From contig NC_081840.1 in the NCBI RefSeq assembly GCF_963259705.1, positions 147,161,549-147,225,548 on the forward strand: a stretch of 64,000 bases of DNA, read 5' to 3'. Shown here one piece after another: positions 12,421 to 24,784 of this stretch. The DNA is from Myotis daubentonii (lineage: Eukaryota; Chordata; Mammalia; Chiroptera; Vespertilionidae). Both the position numbers and the translations under genes were made by a program. The notes under the pieces were generated by a model. The model worked only from the letters and a program-made list of their open reading frames with translations, made no database searches and was not told the DNA's origin. The first letter of the stretch is position 1; each line of letters opens with the position of its first letter.

Positions 12421-13436
12421 TATATTTTTGAACCCTATAGGCAGCATCATTAAATCAATACAATCAAAATCCCCACAGGTTTTTATTATAGGAACTGACA
12501 AATTGATTCCAAAATTGTTGTTGAAATGCATAGGACTTATATTTTATGATTCCATCTATATAAAATTCTAGTTCACAGTAATAAAAAGCAGATCAGTGGT
12601 TTCCTGAGAATGAAGGAGAGGGAGAAGGCCAGGAGAGAGAAATTACAAAGTGCATCTGAATAATGGATACATTTATTATTTGGGTTGTGGTAATGATTTC
12701 ATAAGTATATTTCTATGTCTAAAATTAACAATTGTGCACTTTAAATATGTTTAATTTCCTATATATGAATTATACCTCAAAAAGATAATTTAAAAGTAAA
12801 AAACACATGGAATGACTGACAACAATAACACAAGAAAATAAAATTACAGGAGAATAGTTCATAAAAGTAGATGCAAAAATATATTAGCACATGATCATTT
12901 CAATAGATGAAGAAAAGGCATTTGATAAATGTTTTCATGTTAAAAAACCACTCTACAAACTAGAAATAAAGGGAATTTCTTTAGCCTGATGAGATATCTA
13001 TGAAAAACCCAGAGCTAACATCATAGTTAATGATGAAAACTGAATTCTTTCCTTCTAAGATCAAGAAGAGATCAAAGATACCCACTCCTACCACTCTATT
13101 CAACATTGGAATGGACGTTCTGGCCATCTCAGCTGAGCAAGGGATACAAACAAAAAGGCATTCAGATTGGGAAAAAAAGGAATAAAACTATTTTGATTTT
13201 CAGATAACATGATCTTATATATTTAAAAAATCCTATGACACCCACAGGAAAAGTATTTCAACTAATAAGCAAGCTTAGCAAAGTTGCAGAACATAAGATC
13301 AATATACAAATGTCAATTTTATTTATGTATACTAGCAATGAACAATCCCAAAATAAAATTAAGAAAACAATTCAATTTACCATGGCCTCAAAAATATAAA
13401 ACACTTAGAAATGCTTTATTAGAAATAAAGGTACCA

Positions 13437-13650
13437 TTTGGCTCAGTGGATAGAGCATCAGCCTGCGGACTCAAGGGTCCCAGGTTTGATTCCAGTCAAG
13501 GGCATGTACCTTGGTTGTGGGCACATCCCCAATAGGGAGTGTGCAGGAGGCAGCTGATCGATGTTTCTCTCTCATCGATATTTCTAACTCTCTATCCCTC
13601 TCTCTTCCTCTCTGTAAAAAAATCAATAAAATATATATATATTTTTAAAA
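13437..13650 (+). mobile_element. VES SINE inside L1, 5' truncated
   Basis: Begins at TTTGGCTCAGTGGATAGAGC, so it lacks about the first dozen bases of the VES head. The rest is complete with an A/T-rich tail. The 16-bp duplications AGAAATAAAGGTACCA (13421-13436) and AGAAATAAATGTACCA (13651-13666) differ at one base. Confidence 0.96.
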
Positions 13651-13989
13651 AGAAATAAATGTACCAAAAAAGTACAAGTCTAGTCCACTGAAAAGTATAC
13701 ACACTGCTGAAAATGTAAAGAAAATCTAAGTAAATGAAGAGCTCTCCTATGTTTATCCACCAGAAGACTTAATCTTGTTAAGATATATAAATTTAACCCA
13801 ATGAATATCAAAATACCATCTAGCTTTTCTGCAGAAATTAGCAAGGTGATCCTAAAAATCCACATAGAAATGCAAGGGATTCAGAATAACCAAAACAATC
13901 CTCAGAAAAGACTAGTTGAAGGACTTACACTTCCTGTTTTAAAACTTACTACAAAGCTACAGTAATGAAGAAAGTGAGGTGCTGGCATA

Positions 13990-14490
13990 AGAATATGTGG
14001 TACACAGAATAGCAGCCTCCCCAGAGATGCCCATGTGCGAATCCCCACAGCCTGGGAATACAATACCTTACCTTACACAGCAAAAGAGAACTTGCAGGTG
14101 TGATTAAGTATCTTGTGCAGGGGAGATTATCCTGGGTTATTTGGGTGGGCACCATATAATCACAAGGATTCTTATGAAAGAAGAGATGAGCAGAGTGAGA
14201 GAGGGGAATATGTGATGACAGAAGCGAAGTCAGAGTAGTGCAAGAACTGACTTTGAAGTTGGAAGAGAGACGCAGTCAAGGAATACATGCAGTCCCTAGA
14301 GTCTAGACGCTAAGAAAGGCAAGGCATCCTATAGCCTCCAGGGGCAAACAGCCCTGCCAACAAGTTGGTTTGGCCTAGTAAGACCATTTCAAATTCTTTT
14401 TACCTCCAGAACTGTAATCTAAATTTGTGTTATTTTAAGTCACTAAGTTTGTGGTAACTTTTTATAGCAGCAGTAGGAAACTAATATAAA
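13990..14490 (+). mobile_element. MaLR/MLT-type LTR inside L1
   Basis: Matches the order of an old mammalian LTR: 'gcctccccagagatgcccatgtg..aatcccc', 'cttgcaggtgtgattaag', 'ggagattatcctgggttatttgggtggg', 'acctccagaactgtaat', 'agtcactaagtttgtgg' and the terminal 'aaactaatat'. A short L1 tail follows at about 14497-14590 before L1 ORF2 resumes. No target duplication resolved; the exact subfamily is uncertain. Confidence 0.65.
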
Positions 14491-15006
14491 ATATTGTCTG
14501 ACCACTGTGATATACACCTGAAACTAATACTAAATAATATTGAATGTAAACTGTAATTAAAATAAATAAAATAAAAGTTACCTCAAAAACAAACAAACAT
14601 ATAGATAAGTGGAATAGAATTAAGAGTCCAGAAATAAACCTTATATCATCAATTGATTTTCAACAAGTTGCCAAGATGATTCAATAGGAAGAGAATAATA
14701 TTTTCAACAAATGGTGCTGGACAACTGGATGTTCACATGTAAAAGAATGAACTTAGACCCCTACCTCACACCAATAACGCAGATTTACTCACAATATATC
14801 ATAGACCTAAATGTAAGAGTTAAAACTATAAAACTCTTAGGAAAAAGTGGAGTAAGTTTTTGTTTTCTGAGTTAATCAATAGTTTCTTAAATACAATATC
14901 AAAAGCACAAACAACAAAAAAAGTAAATAAATTGGATTTTTTTTCATTAAAAACTTGGTATTTCAAAGAACACCATCAAGAAAGTAAAAAGAGCACTCAT
15001 AGTTAA

Positions 15007-15168
15007 TCTAAAATAATAAAAGCATAATATGCTAATTAGACCAGACCTTCTGAACGAAACTGGGGCTGCGAGGGAAGCCCATGTCCCGGGTGCCAGAGGG
15101 AATCTGATGCCGGCAGCCAGGGGAAGGAAGGCCTACTCTTGCACAAATGTTGTGCATCAAGCCTCTAG
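15007..15168 (+). mobile_element. Short HeliBat-type Helitron (162 bp) inside L1
   Basis: Starts TCTAAAATAATAAAAGC and ends GCCTCTAG, flanked by A (15006) and T (15169). L1 ORF2 homology resumes at once on the right ('aaaaatatttgtaaatcatatatctg'), so the insertion limits are sharp. The 3' hairpin is degenerate. It belongs to the same subfamily as 42089-42283 (shared GCATAATATGCTAATTAGA) with an internal deletion. Confidence 0.92.
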
Positions 15169-15323
15169 TAAAAAATATTTGTAAATCATATATCTGACAA
15201 TGAATTTATAACCAGAATATGTAGAGAATTTCTAAAATTTAATTTAAAAAGATAAATGATCCAGTTTAAAAATTTCAAAGGACCTGACTAGACATTTCTC
15301 CAAAATAAACAAACAGGGGAAGT

Positions 15324-15339
15324 GGGGGGGGGGGGGGGG
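15324..15339 (+). repeat. G16 homopolymer
   Basis: Sixteen consecutive G, followed by AGGGG, inside L1 sequence. A slippage-prone tract whose length may be inaccurate in the assembly. Confidence 0.9.
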
Positions 15340-15589
15340 AGGGGAAATAATGCTCAACATTATTAATCATTCAGGAAATCCAAATAAAAATCACCCAATA
15401 GGATGACTATAATAAAAAAGACAGATATAATGTGTTGATGTCAATATGAAGAAATTGGGACACATTCATTGCTGGAGAGATTGTAAAATGGTTCAGTCAT
15501 TTTAGAAAACAATTTGGCTGTTCTTCAAAATGTTAAGCATAGAGTTACCATATAGCCCAGAAATCCCACCATTTTCTTATCTGGCAATC

Positions 15590-15800
15590 TACTTCCTTAG
15601 TCTGCAATACAAACAGTGAAGTGGTGGGAAAAGATTAACCAAAACATTTATATGCATATATATATAGCCTATGGACACAGACAATAGTGTGGTAGGCCTG
15701 GGGGGTGGGGCAGAGGTAAGGAGGAGAGGGTTAATGGGCTGGAAGGCGGGGAAAAGGACATCTGTAATACTTTCAACAATAAAGATAACCTTTAAAAATA
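15590..15800 (+). mobile_element. L1 3' end inserted in an older L1
   Basis: The 'cctatggacacagacaatagtgtgg' block, a G-rich UTR and the 'tactttcaacaataaagataac' tail match the bat L1 end also seen antisense at 781-1160. Older L1 3' UTR resumes after it at about 15805. The left border is approximate. Confidence 0.7.
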
Positions 15801-15945
15801 ACAATAAAGTACTGATGCAGTCTATAATATAGGTGAATCTTGAAAACATTATGTTAAGTGAAAGAAAGCACTTTCAAAAGATTACTTATTATATTATTCC
15901 ATTTGACAAATCTAAAAAGGCCTGAGAAACAAAGCTAGCCAGATG

Positions 15946-18900
15946 CACAGGAAAAAAATTATGCACAGTGCTAAGCTCATAAAATTGAGCAGGACCAACT
16001 GCTCAGTGTATGACTTGAACTACTGACCTTCAACCACACAGGTAGAGTCTCAAGAAAAGGGAATGTGGCTCTGATTTCTTATTGAGTTATTACTAAATGC
16101 TACTGGTACAGTGGAAGGATAAGGGTACACAGAATCAGACACTTAGTGGGAAAATAGGTCATACACTATTCTCTCCATAGAGTGAGGCTGAGTAAGAAAG
16201 GTAAAGTGCCCTGGAGGAGGTTAAATGGTGGGAGAGAATGAAAGCCAGAGACTAGAATGTTCTGAGAGCAGCTACAGTGGTAGCAAGGGTGAAACAAAGC
16301 TTAGCAGACAAGAGATTTTGGTCAGAGTGAGATAAATGAAATTTTTAGACTCAAATGTATATTTATTAAAAACATTCATGGTGTAGCTATGGGGATGGGT
16401 GGCTCCAACAGAGTGGAAGTAAAATTAACCAGAGAAAATCCTTTATATTTTTATGACAATCTTAGAAAAAAAAAACTAAAGAGTAATAAGGAGCAACTGT
16501 TGAATGGGGCATCAATTGCCTTTATTCACAGAGAAAAAAATGGGAAGATGACAGCAGCATCTCATTGTAGCATCTTCAGTGCATCTATTTTCCTCATTCA
16601 ACTTGTGTCTCTTGATCAACTGCAGAATTTACTCCAACAAATGATGATCTCCAAAACAAATTCAAAAACTAGTAGATTTGTTTTGCCCAATAATTTTGCC
16701 TCTAGGGGAAAAGTCACCATTGCTGTGTTCTTTTTTATTAAATTATTCTTCAATAAATAAAAGAAGTAAAATCAAGTTGTTTTTATAACCACACAAGCAA
16801 AATAGCATCAATAGAATGAAGACGTTATCTTTTAGAATAGAAACTAATGAATGATTTAGAAGAATTCTTAGGTATTCCAGTAATCAAATACAAAAGACTA
16901 ATAAGTTTATAGAGTCAAATGGATTCAGTTAGAAATCAAAGATCTGGCCTCCAGCCCAATGATCTAAACATTGAAAAGAATTCTGATGACTCCATAAGTT
17001 GTAATTATATCTGCCTTCCATAATTCTCATATTCCATTCTCATAACTTGAAATAAATGTTTTAGTGTAGCAAAACCACAATAGTAAGCTAAGATTCAATT
17101 AGTAAGATAAACTTTTACTTCAAAGTACATTTCCATCCCAAAAGAGAGAATTTTTCCTTTCAGGGTTCTCTCCCACCTAGATGAGAGTTGGTATTCTAGT
17201 GTAAATCTTTGCTACAAAAACAATTAAGTTCTATTTCATTCTCCTTTACCTTACCCTCAAGCAGGACAACCTACCTACTCAGAATTCAAAGGGCTAAGAA
17301 ACAGAAAGCAATACATTGGACTTGGTCAACTTCAACTTTATGATAACAAACGCTTTTTTAATAGCCAATGCTGACTTCATCATCATCCTCTATAATTCCT
17401 GACTCAAAATTGCTCTCTGGATACTCAGAATTTTGTTTCTAAGTATACGTGCTTAGGATACAAATGGAAATGACAATGATTCTCTATTAATATGATTTGG
17501 CAAAGAAATGGTCTATTTCATTTAATTAAATGATTTAGCTAATATAGTATTGCAATATGTACCAAGAAATGCATTGACATAAAATCTATGCTTAAAAGGT
17601 AATATTTTTGTAGATATTTAAAGGGCATTTTAAAATCATGAGTCATGTGGTGCACCCAAGCAATGGAGGTTGATACCCAATGTTGTGACTTCTTTTCCCT
17701 TCCTTCAGACCTAAGGATTTTTCCTTTCAACATTTTCCAAGGTTAAGGTGAAGCATAGAGTAATAACTGTCCAATTCCTTTCCTAGTTTTCTCTAAGTCT
17801 CTAAGAAGCTTCCTCGTTTTATGAAATAGAATGTTTGCAAATGATCTCCAAACATGCACCATAGCTGAATAGTTATTGGGTGGGTCCCCTTCAACATTGT
17901 TGAGATGGACCCAAGTCTTATTTATTGCTTCTCCAAAGACCTGTGCAGTGAGGTACACTGACCTGTCAGGTTTCTCATTACCATAAGAGAGCAAATACCT
18001 TATGCACTTAGAAACCCCAGTAATCAAGTTCTGGAGTAGAGTCTCATTCAAGAAAACTTAGCCCTGACTCAAAATTTTGAACAACTCAAAAATCTTAAAA
18101 TTAGACTGTATCTAAACATACAGTATTGTTACTATAATTATTTTCACTTTCCTCTTTAATTCTCTGCCCTAAAATTTTCAAGGGGCCATAATTCCCCAAA
18201 CATGAAAAATTTACCTAACTCATTGTTTTCACTATCTTGGACCTCTTCCTTCATGCCCATATAAAGCCTTTATGTACAATTACCTGCTAAAGGTGGCGTT
18301 CCCTCCCATGCAGTTTACAAAAGGTATATTTGGGCCTCTGTTTACAGTTATCTTGAGAACCAGTCACAATTTCAACCCCAGTCAACCCTCTCTTCCCTCC
18401 ATTCTAGAGTTTAAAAAATCAAAGACTAATAATATTTTTCAATAACCAGATATATTAATAATGCACTCAATACTGGCAGATCTTGGCCATATTGATGAAT
18501 ATAACCCTTGATACCCACTTATGAGACTTCAAGTTTCCCCCAAATGATTGAATCAATATAGTCACCATATGCAGGGACACCAACATTATGTGTCTATATC
18601 CACTTTACTGCAACTGCTCTTTATAATGATAACTCAGTGGGCACAGGAAAAGGAATTTATTTGAAATCTGCTTCATTCAAAACATCTTTTCCCAATCTGC
18701 AAAACGTGCCTTTTCAAGATGAATGGGGAAGGGGGATCATTAAATCTGTGGCATGAGGAATCTGTCCTGCTGAGAAGATGAAAACAGCCTCTGCTTTTCT
18801 CAGTATCATCCATCCATGCTGCTCACTGGCCATTCCCCTGAATAGTTGATTTGCATGATGAAGCACTTACACGGCTTTGGTGGGGTTTTTTGAAACTCAA

Positions 18901-20195
18901 AGGACTTCTTATGTTGAAAAGCTATTTTGTTTGCTTTTGAGTGGAATGCATTTATTTGAGGGTTGTAAACTTCTGGAATTTGTGGTAAATTTGAAATCTT
19001 AGTTCTCTTACAATTTCTTCAACTAGATTTAGTTTGAGATTTAATCACCTGGATTGTCTAAAGTCTAAACTGTGGATGCATCGTTCAAATATTTGGACAC
19101 CTCAGGGATGCACGTAGAATTGATACAGATTTCCTCCTAGAGATGGGTAAGTTTCTTTCACTTTCTGCTTGAAATGAGTCATTGGCAGTCATTAGACCCA
19201 TGATAGTGAGGTCTATGTGCAGTTTAATTTTTGCCAAAAGCTTCTACATCCCTTTGTTTTTGTTAGCTAAGTCATGCACATTCCCCAAAAATGCATAGTT
19301 CAATGCCATTGTACATCCTGTCATGACACTCCAATAGATAGCAGATTCTTTACCACCTGATTCTGCAGGAGCAATTTTATTAATGGCCTCGTTTAAGATT
19401 TCAGACATAATTTTGATGAGCCTAACTTTATCCTTTTATATTTATTTCAAGAGACTAAATAATAACAAAATAGTTTATTTGCCTTTGGAAATTATTAGCA
19501 TAGTATTTGTTGCACCAGGTTCACTTTGCATAGAACATCTTATTCTTACTAATACAAGCAAACCTACTTTCAGTCATGTGCCAAAGAGGCGGGAAGGAGT
19601 AACTGGCATGTGATGGGCACAGAATAGTCTGATCTGAATCCTGAACTAAGTTTGTTTAACCAGAGGCTATTGATTCTTTGAAAGTCTATTCAAACCTTTC
19701 ACGTGTCTTGCCACCTGGATGTGTCCCTACCTTCCAACTGTATCCACGGCCTGCAGCACACAAATAAGAGGTCTAAGAAAGAGGGCTCAGAAAAAAAGAA
19801 AAATTTTTACCTGGAACAAATATGGACACTTAGGAACAGCTTCTGCACTATGGATAGGCAGATATTACACACTGAAATTCACCTCCCACTTTTGCATCAA
19901 TGGCTGTGATAGATCTTCCTATAATTTCCTTAGATCAGCATTTGTTCTTGCTCTAGAAGAGCTTAGTATTGTCTGCAGATTTCAGCTCTCACTGTTAGCA
20001 CAGGTTTTTATTGGCCCAGTATCATTAATTGAACAGTCTACCACTGCTCAAGGATAGGTGCTGAAACCTGTTCCAAATAGGCACATAGGCCTGGAATACT
20101 TTGGGAGCACGCTATTCGGTTCCATGGTTTAGTTGTCTCTTCCTGGGCTAGTGCAAAGCTGTCTTGATTATTAATACTGGATAATATATTATGAT
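15946..20195. other. Long stretch without recognised genes
   Basis: AT-rich DNA with no identifiable recent transposon. It includes a 123-codon plus frame at 16389-16760, which looks like chance (lysine/asparagine-rich, no domain), and the minus frame at 17743-18051 listed separately. An octamer-like ATTTGCAT lies near 18850. Parts may be internal sequence of an old LTR element, but I could not establish that. Confidence 0.4.
17743..18051 (-). other. Unassigned 102-codon open frame
   Basis: Open on the minus strand from ATG near 18051 to a stop near 17743. The predicted product is mixed in composition (an N-terminal hydrophobic/charged helix-like part, a middle with WVHLNN and WRSFANILFHK, a basic C-terminus) rather than low-complexity. 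It could be a degraded retrocopy or retroviral-like remnant. No family was recognised and no promoter or splice sites were found. Confidence 0.2.
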
Positions 20196-20487
20196 GCCTG
20201 ATAGAACAAGTCCTCTTGCTCTTTTATACTTCAGCATTGTCCTGTATATTCTTCGGCCTTTGCTCTTTCATATAAATTATAGAATCAACTTGTCAAGTTC
20301 CTATGCAAATCCTATTTTTTTAAAATTATAACTGTACTTATATATTAGTTCAAACCTTTGACATTGACATTTAAACTGTTTTTGACCTACAGAGATGACA
20401 ATTTCATGTGGTTCTACCTAATAGACTGAAGAGGAAAGAAGCAACATCCTGCTAATATTGAGTCTCTACTCATGAACATGATGTATA

Positions 20488-20925
20488 CTGTGATGTGAAA
20501 GTTTGTGCCCCCCTAAATCCATATGTTGAAATCCTGACCCCCAAAGGTGATGATAGTAGAAGGTGAGATGCCATTGGTTGGTGCTTAAATCATTAGGATG
20601 GAACCCTCATAAGCGGCATTAGTGTCTTACATAAGACTCCACAGAGCTCCTTAACCCCTTCCACCATGTGAGGTTACAGTAAGAAAGTGAATCAGTTCAA
20701 TTTTAAAATCTCCCACTAGTTAGCCATTATCTTATTATATTTTCATCAGTTCATTCAGATTATAAATTTCTTATGAGACTACAACCATGGTGGCAACTTG
20801 ATCTTGAACTCCTAACTTCCAGAACTGTAAGAAATAAATTTCTGTTGTTTATAAGCTATTTACTCTCTGGGTAAGCTACCCAGTCTATTCTATTATAGCA
20901 ACCCAAACAGACTCAGACAATGTAT
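20488..20925 (+). mobile_element. MLT1-type MaLR LTR
   Basis: Follows MLT1 in order: 'ccctaaatccatatgttgaaatcctgacccccaaaggtgatg', 'gaaccctcataagcggcattagtg', 'ccatgtgaggttaca', 'ttccagaactgtaagaaataaatttctgttgtt' and 'acccagtctattctattatagcaaccc'. An ~85-bp block at 20698-20783 is not MLT1 and is a copy of a segment at 21811-21890. Confidence 0.85.
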
Positions 20926-21918
20926 CTATCTCTTCATATATTTTTAAATATTTTCCAATATCTTTTAAAGAAAAACATAATTTTTCCATACAGGTCTTAG
21001 ACCTATTCCTAAGTATCTACTTTTCTTCTTTTTTTTCCTTTTTTATTCTCTTTGCTGTTGTAAATGGTATATTTTCTTCTTAGTACTCGTTCAGTTTATG
21101 TGTATGTATGGAAATGCAAATTGATATTTGAACAGTGACCTTCTAATCACTTCCTAAATATTTAATATTTATAAGAAATAATGAATTTGCAATTTATTTG
21201 TGGCTTTCTCTATACATAATCATATACTCTGTGGAAAAAAAAAAGTATAATTTACTTGAAAAATGATACATGATTTGGGGGAGAATAGGAAGAGAGGAGA
21301 TGTCTATTCCTGGTAAAATGCAACATTTTATCTCAAAATAGAAGCCCTGAGATTTGAGGGTTTAATTTGTTATTTAATACAACTACGCAGTTTTTATAAA
21401 TTAAAAAAAAAAATTATGATTCATGTTTAACCCAGTTTGATCATCTCTGCTTATCATCAGGCAGATGGAATTGTTCCCACTTATACCTCTTTGGACTTAT
21501 TTTGATCCTTATTTTGCTTTTGGCTATTTAACTTTTGTCTTTCTCCATTTGTTACTTCTATTGGTTTCATCCTATTTTCTTCATTCCATTTTTTCCACCT
21601 TATGTTTTGAAGTTATATATTTTATTTCTACTAACTCAGCATTTTTTGGATTAGTCCAATTTTATTTAATCTACCTTTACTCCTATTGGTTTCGAGTTAC
21701 ATCATATATTTCTTCTATTTAACATGACTTCTTCCATATAATTCAAGACCCTTATTTAATTTCAATCTCTGTCTCCCAAATTTCACAATATTGTAATTTA
21801 GTATTTTAGTTCTATTTTTAAGTCTCCCACTAGACAGACATTATTTTATTATATTTTCATCAGTTCATTTAGATTATAAATTTCTTTACATGACATGGTC
21901 ATTTGCATTTCACTTCTT

Positions 21919-22180
21919 TTATGTTGTTGTTAATCCTCACCTGAGAATATTTTTTCATTGATTTTTTTTGTTTTTGTAAATAAAGTTTTATTGAAACACT
22001 GAAACAGGAGGGGAAGACAGAGAGAGAGAAACATTGATGTGAGAGAGACACATGGATTGGTTGCCTCCTGCATATGCCCCAAGCTTGCAACTGAGGTATG
22101 TGCCCTTGACTGAAATCAAACCCAGAACCCTTCAGTCCATGAGCCAATGCTCTATCCGCTACACCAAACCAGATAGGACT
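21919..22180 (-). mobile_element. VES SINE, longer-tailed variant
   Basis: Minus-strand VES with GGTGTAGCGGATAGAGCATTGG as tRNA-like head and the variant 3' end reading ..AATATTCTCAGGTGAGGATTAAC. Duplications GCATTTCACTTCTT (21905-21918) and GCATTCCACTTCTT (22181-22194) flank it. Confidence 0.94.
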
Positions 22181-22729
22181 GCATTCCACTTCTTAATTGA
22201 TTTGATTCTGAATGAAGAATAAAAAACTTCACTTGTTTTCCAGAAGGTCTCTAACAAACCTTCTCATAAACAAAATTAAATGTCTTAATTTGTTCTGTCT
22301 TGAATGATAGTTTAGGTGGTTTAGCATTCTAGATTGATGGTTGTTTTTATCAGCACTTTAAATATATTATTGTATTCTCATCTAATGTCCATTGTTGTTA
22401 ATGAGAAATCTGTTATAAGCCTAATTATATTCTTCTCTAGAAGAAATCTTTTTCTTCCTGGGTTTTACTTTTGGGTATATGTAGTTTGTTTGATTGACCA
22501 TACAGCATTCTAGTGTGGGTTTGCAATTTTGTTTGTTTATATTTTCAGTTTTGTTTTTACGGCTGAAAAACAATTATGATTTTTTAATTTATGGGTTCAT
22601 GCCTTTCTTCAATTCTGAAAACTCCCAGCCATTATCTCTTAGAATACTTTTTCTCCCCTATTTCCTTTATTTACTCTTTCTGGAATACCTTCATTCTGTC
22701 TCTTCATTCTAGATTTTTTTATAGCTTAA

Positions 22730-23101
22730 CTAGAGGCCCGGTGCATGAAATTCATGCATGGGTGGGGTCTCTAGGCCTGGCTGGTGATCAGGGCTGATTG
22801 GGGCCTTCCAACTGCCAGCTGGGGCCTTTTCTCTCCTGGCTCCTCCTCCTGGCCAGCCCCTCCTTTCTGCCAGGCTGCCAGCTGCCAGTCAGGGCCTGCC
22901 AGACAGCGGGGAAGGACCATGGGAGGTTGGCCGGCCACAGGAGGTTGACTGTGGGAGTGCACTGACCACTAGAGGGCAGCTCCTATGTTGAGCATCTGAC
23001 CCCTGATGGTCAGTGCACATCATAGCTACCGGTCATTCTGGTCGTTCTGGTCGTTCCAGTGGTTCAGGCGTTCCGGTCACTTAGGCTTTTATATATATAG
23101 A
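22730..23101 (-). mobile_element. HeliBat-type Helitron (372 bp)
   Basis: Minus-strand start TCTATATATATAAAAGCC and end with the ATGCATGAATTTCATGCA hairpin, GGGCCTCTAG. Flanks are A and T in the expected positions. The subterminal 5' region has tandem GACCAGAAC-type repeats (plus strand 23035-23060). Contains CACTAGAGGGCAGC near 22970. No Rep/helicase coding. Confidence 0.95.
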
Positions 23102-23242
23102 TACCTTTCTTAAAAATCATTATATTATATTATACTGTTATGCATTTTGGGAAGTTTACTGCACTATACCTTTCAGTTCTCTGATTCTCATTTTAATTTT
23201 TTATTAACCAGCTATTGACCCAATCCACTGAGCTTATTTTTT

Positions 23243-23446
23243 TTATTGATTTTTTACAGAGAGGAAGGGAGAGGGATAGAGAGTTAGAAACATCAATGAG
23301 AGAGAAACATCGATCAGCTGCCTCCTGCACACCCCTCACTGGGGATGTGCCCGCAACCAAGATACATGCCCTTGACCAGAATCGAACCTGGGACCTTTCA
23401 GTCTGCAGGCCGACGCTCTATCCACTGAGCCAAACTGGTTACGGCA
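23243..23446 (-). mobile_element. VES SINE
   Basis: Complete minus-strand VES (head GCCGTAACCAGTTTGGCTC, GGATAGAGCGTCGGCC, box B GGTTCGATTC). GAGCTTATTTTTT is repeated on both sides, near 23230-23242 and at 23447-23459. Confidence 0.96.
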
Positions 23447-23660
23447 GAGCTTATTTTTTATGATTCTATTTTTTATATATAGAAGTTCAATTTGATTCTT
23501 CTTCAAAACTGCTTGAACTTTTCAAGCAACCCTAATCTATGTTTTTTATTCTTTTTTATCTCTTTAATCTTTTTAAATATATTTTGTCATCTTTTTCAGA
23601 TTGATTTTGGTCTTCAATTTTTGGATGGCTAATTCTTTTGGGTATAATGTCTGCTAACTC

Positions 23661-24484
23661 TCCCCTTCATAACAAATTTTTTTTTCCTCAAGTTCTTAAA
23701 AAAAAAACAAAAACACTCTTATGTGCTTATCTGAGTGGAGTCTGTTCTTCCTGTGGTAGTTGCATTTTTTGCATTTTTTCACAACCATACTGTAAGTATG
23801 TTAAATGCAAGCATTTTATCTCATTTCTATGCATCTAACAGGTAATCAATAAATATTTAAATTGCTTATGCTCTGCATTTTACCTCTGAAATCAGATTGC
23901 AAGTTTATTGAGTAAAGATATTTTTTGCCTTTGATTCTTTCTTACACTTTTCCCACTTCTCAACTTCTTCCCTGAAGTTTTCAGCAAGTTATTAAGCATA
24001 ATTATGAAATGTATAGATGAATAAATCAATGAGTTTGTTAAATTATCAAATACAGAAAAATAAGAATAATTCTTGGGAACACAAATTCTTTCTCAGAAGC
24101 CAATTAAAAGTGCTAAAGGGGACTTGATAAAATTTACTGCAACACAATGTGGCTGCCACCTGTTTTCAATCACACATTGTCTTACACTCTGTCCCAACTG
24201 GATATTTTACAGTTTCAACCTCACTATAACAGCACTGTATCCAAACATAACTTTAGTTTGATTTTTTTTTTTGCATATTAGTGCACAGTTGCCATGTCAA
24301 CAGTCAAAAATACCATTAAAAAATAAGTATACTAGTGCTGGTGGAAACCCCTTCTCCCAAGAAGAAGAATAAAGTATGAGAAAAACATATGTTATTTTCC
24401 ATAATTTAAAACCATCATGTGATTTGGTCTCAATAGTTGTGAATATAAAGGAGTCATAAGATCTTAAGAAGAATCAAAGTCTTA
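23661..24484. other. Unassigned, probable old LINE debris
   Basis: An L2-like 3' end may lie near 23790-23865 ('gtaatcaataaatatttaaattgc'). Otherwise unassigned AT-rich DNA. Confidence 0.4.
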
Positions 24485-24700
24485 TCCCCTCAATAAACAT
24501 TTATAAGGTACCTTGTGTTATGCCTTGGAGCCACAAAGATGAATAATCATGATCCATCTTTAAGATTCTCTGTCCCTTGGGGAAGGCAGACACATCAGAA
24601 AATAGCTTGTGGTGAATACTTAACTCAGAGAGGTATGGACAAGGTGCTAGGAGACCACAGAAGAGTGAGGAAAAAGAAAAGGTTCAATGAGGGAGAATAA
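24485..24700 (+). repeat. L2-like LINE remnant
   Basis: 'caataaacatttataaggtacc', 'tatgccttggagccacaaagatgaataatcatgatcc', 'ccttggggaaggcagacac' and 'gaggtatggacaaggtgctaggagaccacag' track the ancient L2 3' region in order. Confidence 0.6.
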
Positions 24701-24784
24701 GCCTCAGACAGGGAAGGTCTGAAAGATGAACAACATCTGACCTCTAGTTCAGTTATGATAGGTAGTTTCAGATTTATGTATAAG

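Larger units (their letters stand above)
12421..15945 (+). mobile_element. Composite of broken L1 copies, ORF2 to 3' UTR
   Basis: Several L1 pieces in plus orientation. 12421-12535 is an ORF2 fragment and 12540-12790 an L1 3' end ('gtgcactttaaatatg..gaattatacctcaaaaa'). 12810-15590 is a collinear ORF2 run: the 'tttcaatagatgaagaaaaggcatttgata' block, later 'ggtgctggacaactggatgttcacatgtaaaagaatgaac' and 'accatcaagaaagtaaaaag'. 15805-15945 is 3' UTR. Later elements interrupt it at 13437-13650, about 13990-14590, 15007-15168 and 15590-15800. Frameshifts and stops throughout mean no active reverse transcriptase. Confidence 0.85.
20196..23660 (-). mobile_element. Old L1M, antisense, fragmented
   Basis: The order left to right is antisense L1. 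ORF2 comes first ('cctttgctctttcatataaattatagaatcaacttgtcaag'; 'ggtcttagacctattcctaagtatctac..gctgttgtaaatggta'). The 5' region follows ('cattctagattgatggttgtttttatcagcactttaaatatattattg', 'gagaaatctgttataagcc', 'cagccattatctcttagaatac', 'tttttcagattgattttggtc'). It is broken by MLT1 (20488-20925), VES (21919-22180), a Helitron (22730-23101) and VES (23243-23446). Heavily mutated and non-coding. Confidence 0.7.

Noticed and set aside
12810..15590. Intact L1 reverse transcriptase
   Set aside because: The L1 homology is clear but broken by frameshifts, stops and several insertions.
16389..16760. 123-codon plus-strand frame
   Set aside because: Lysine/asparagine/phenylalanine-rich product of AT-rich DNA with no domain and no gene signals.
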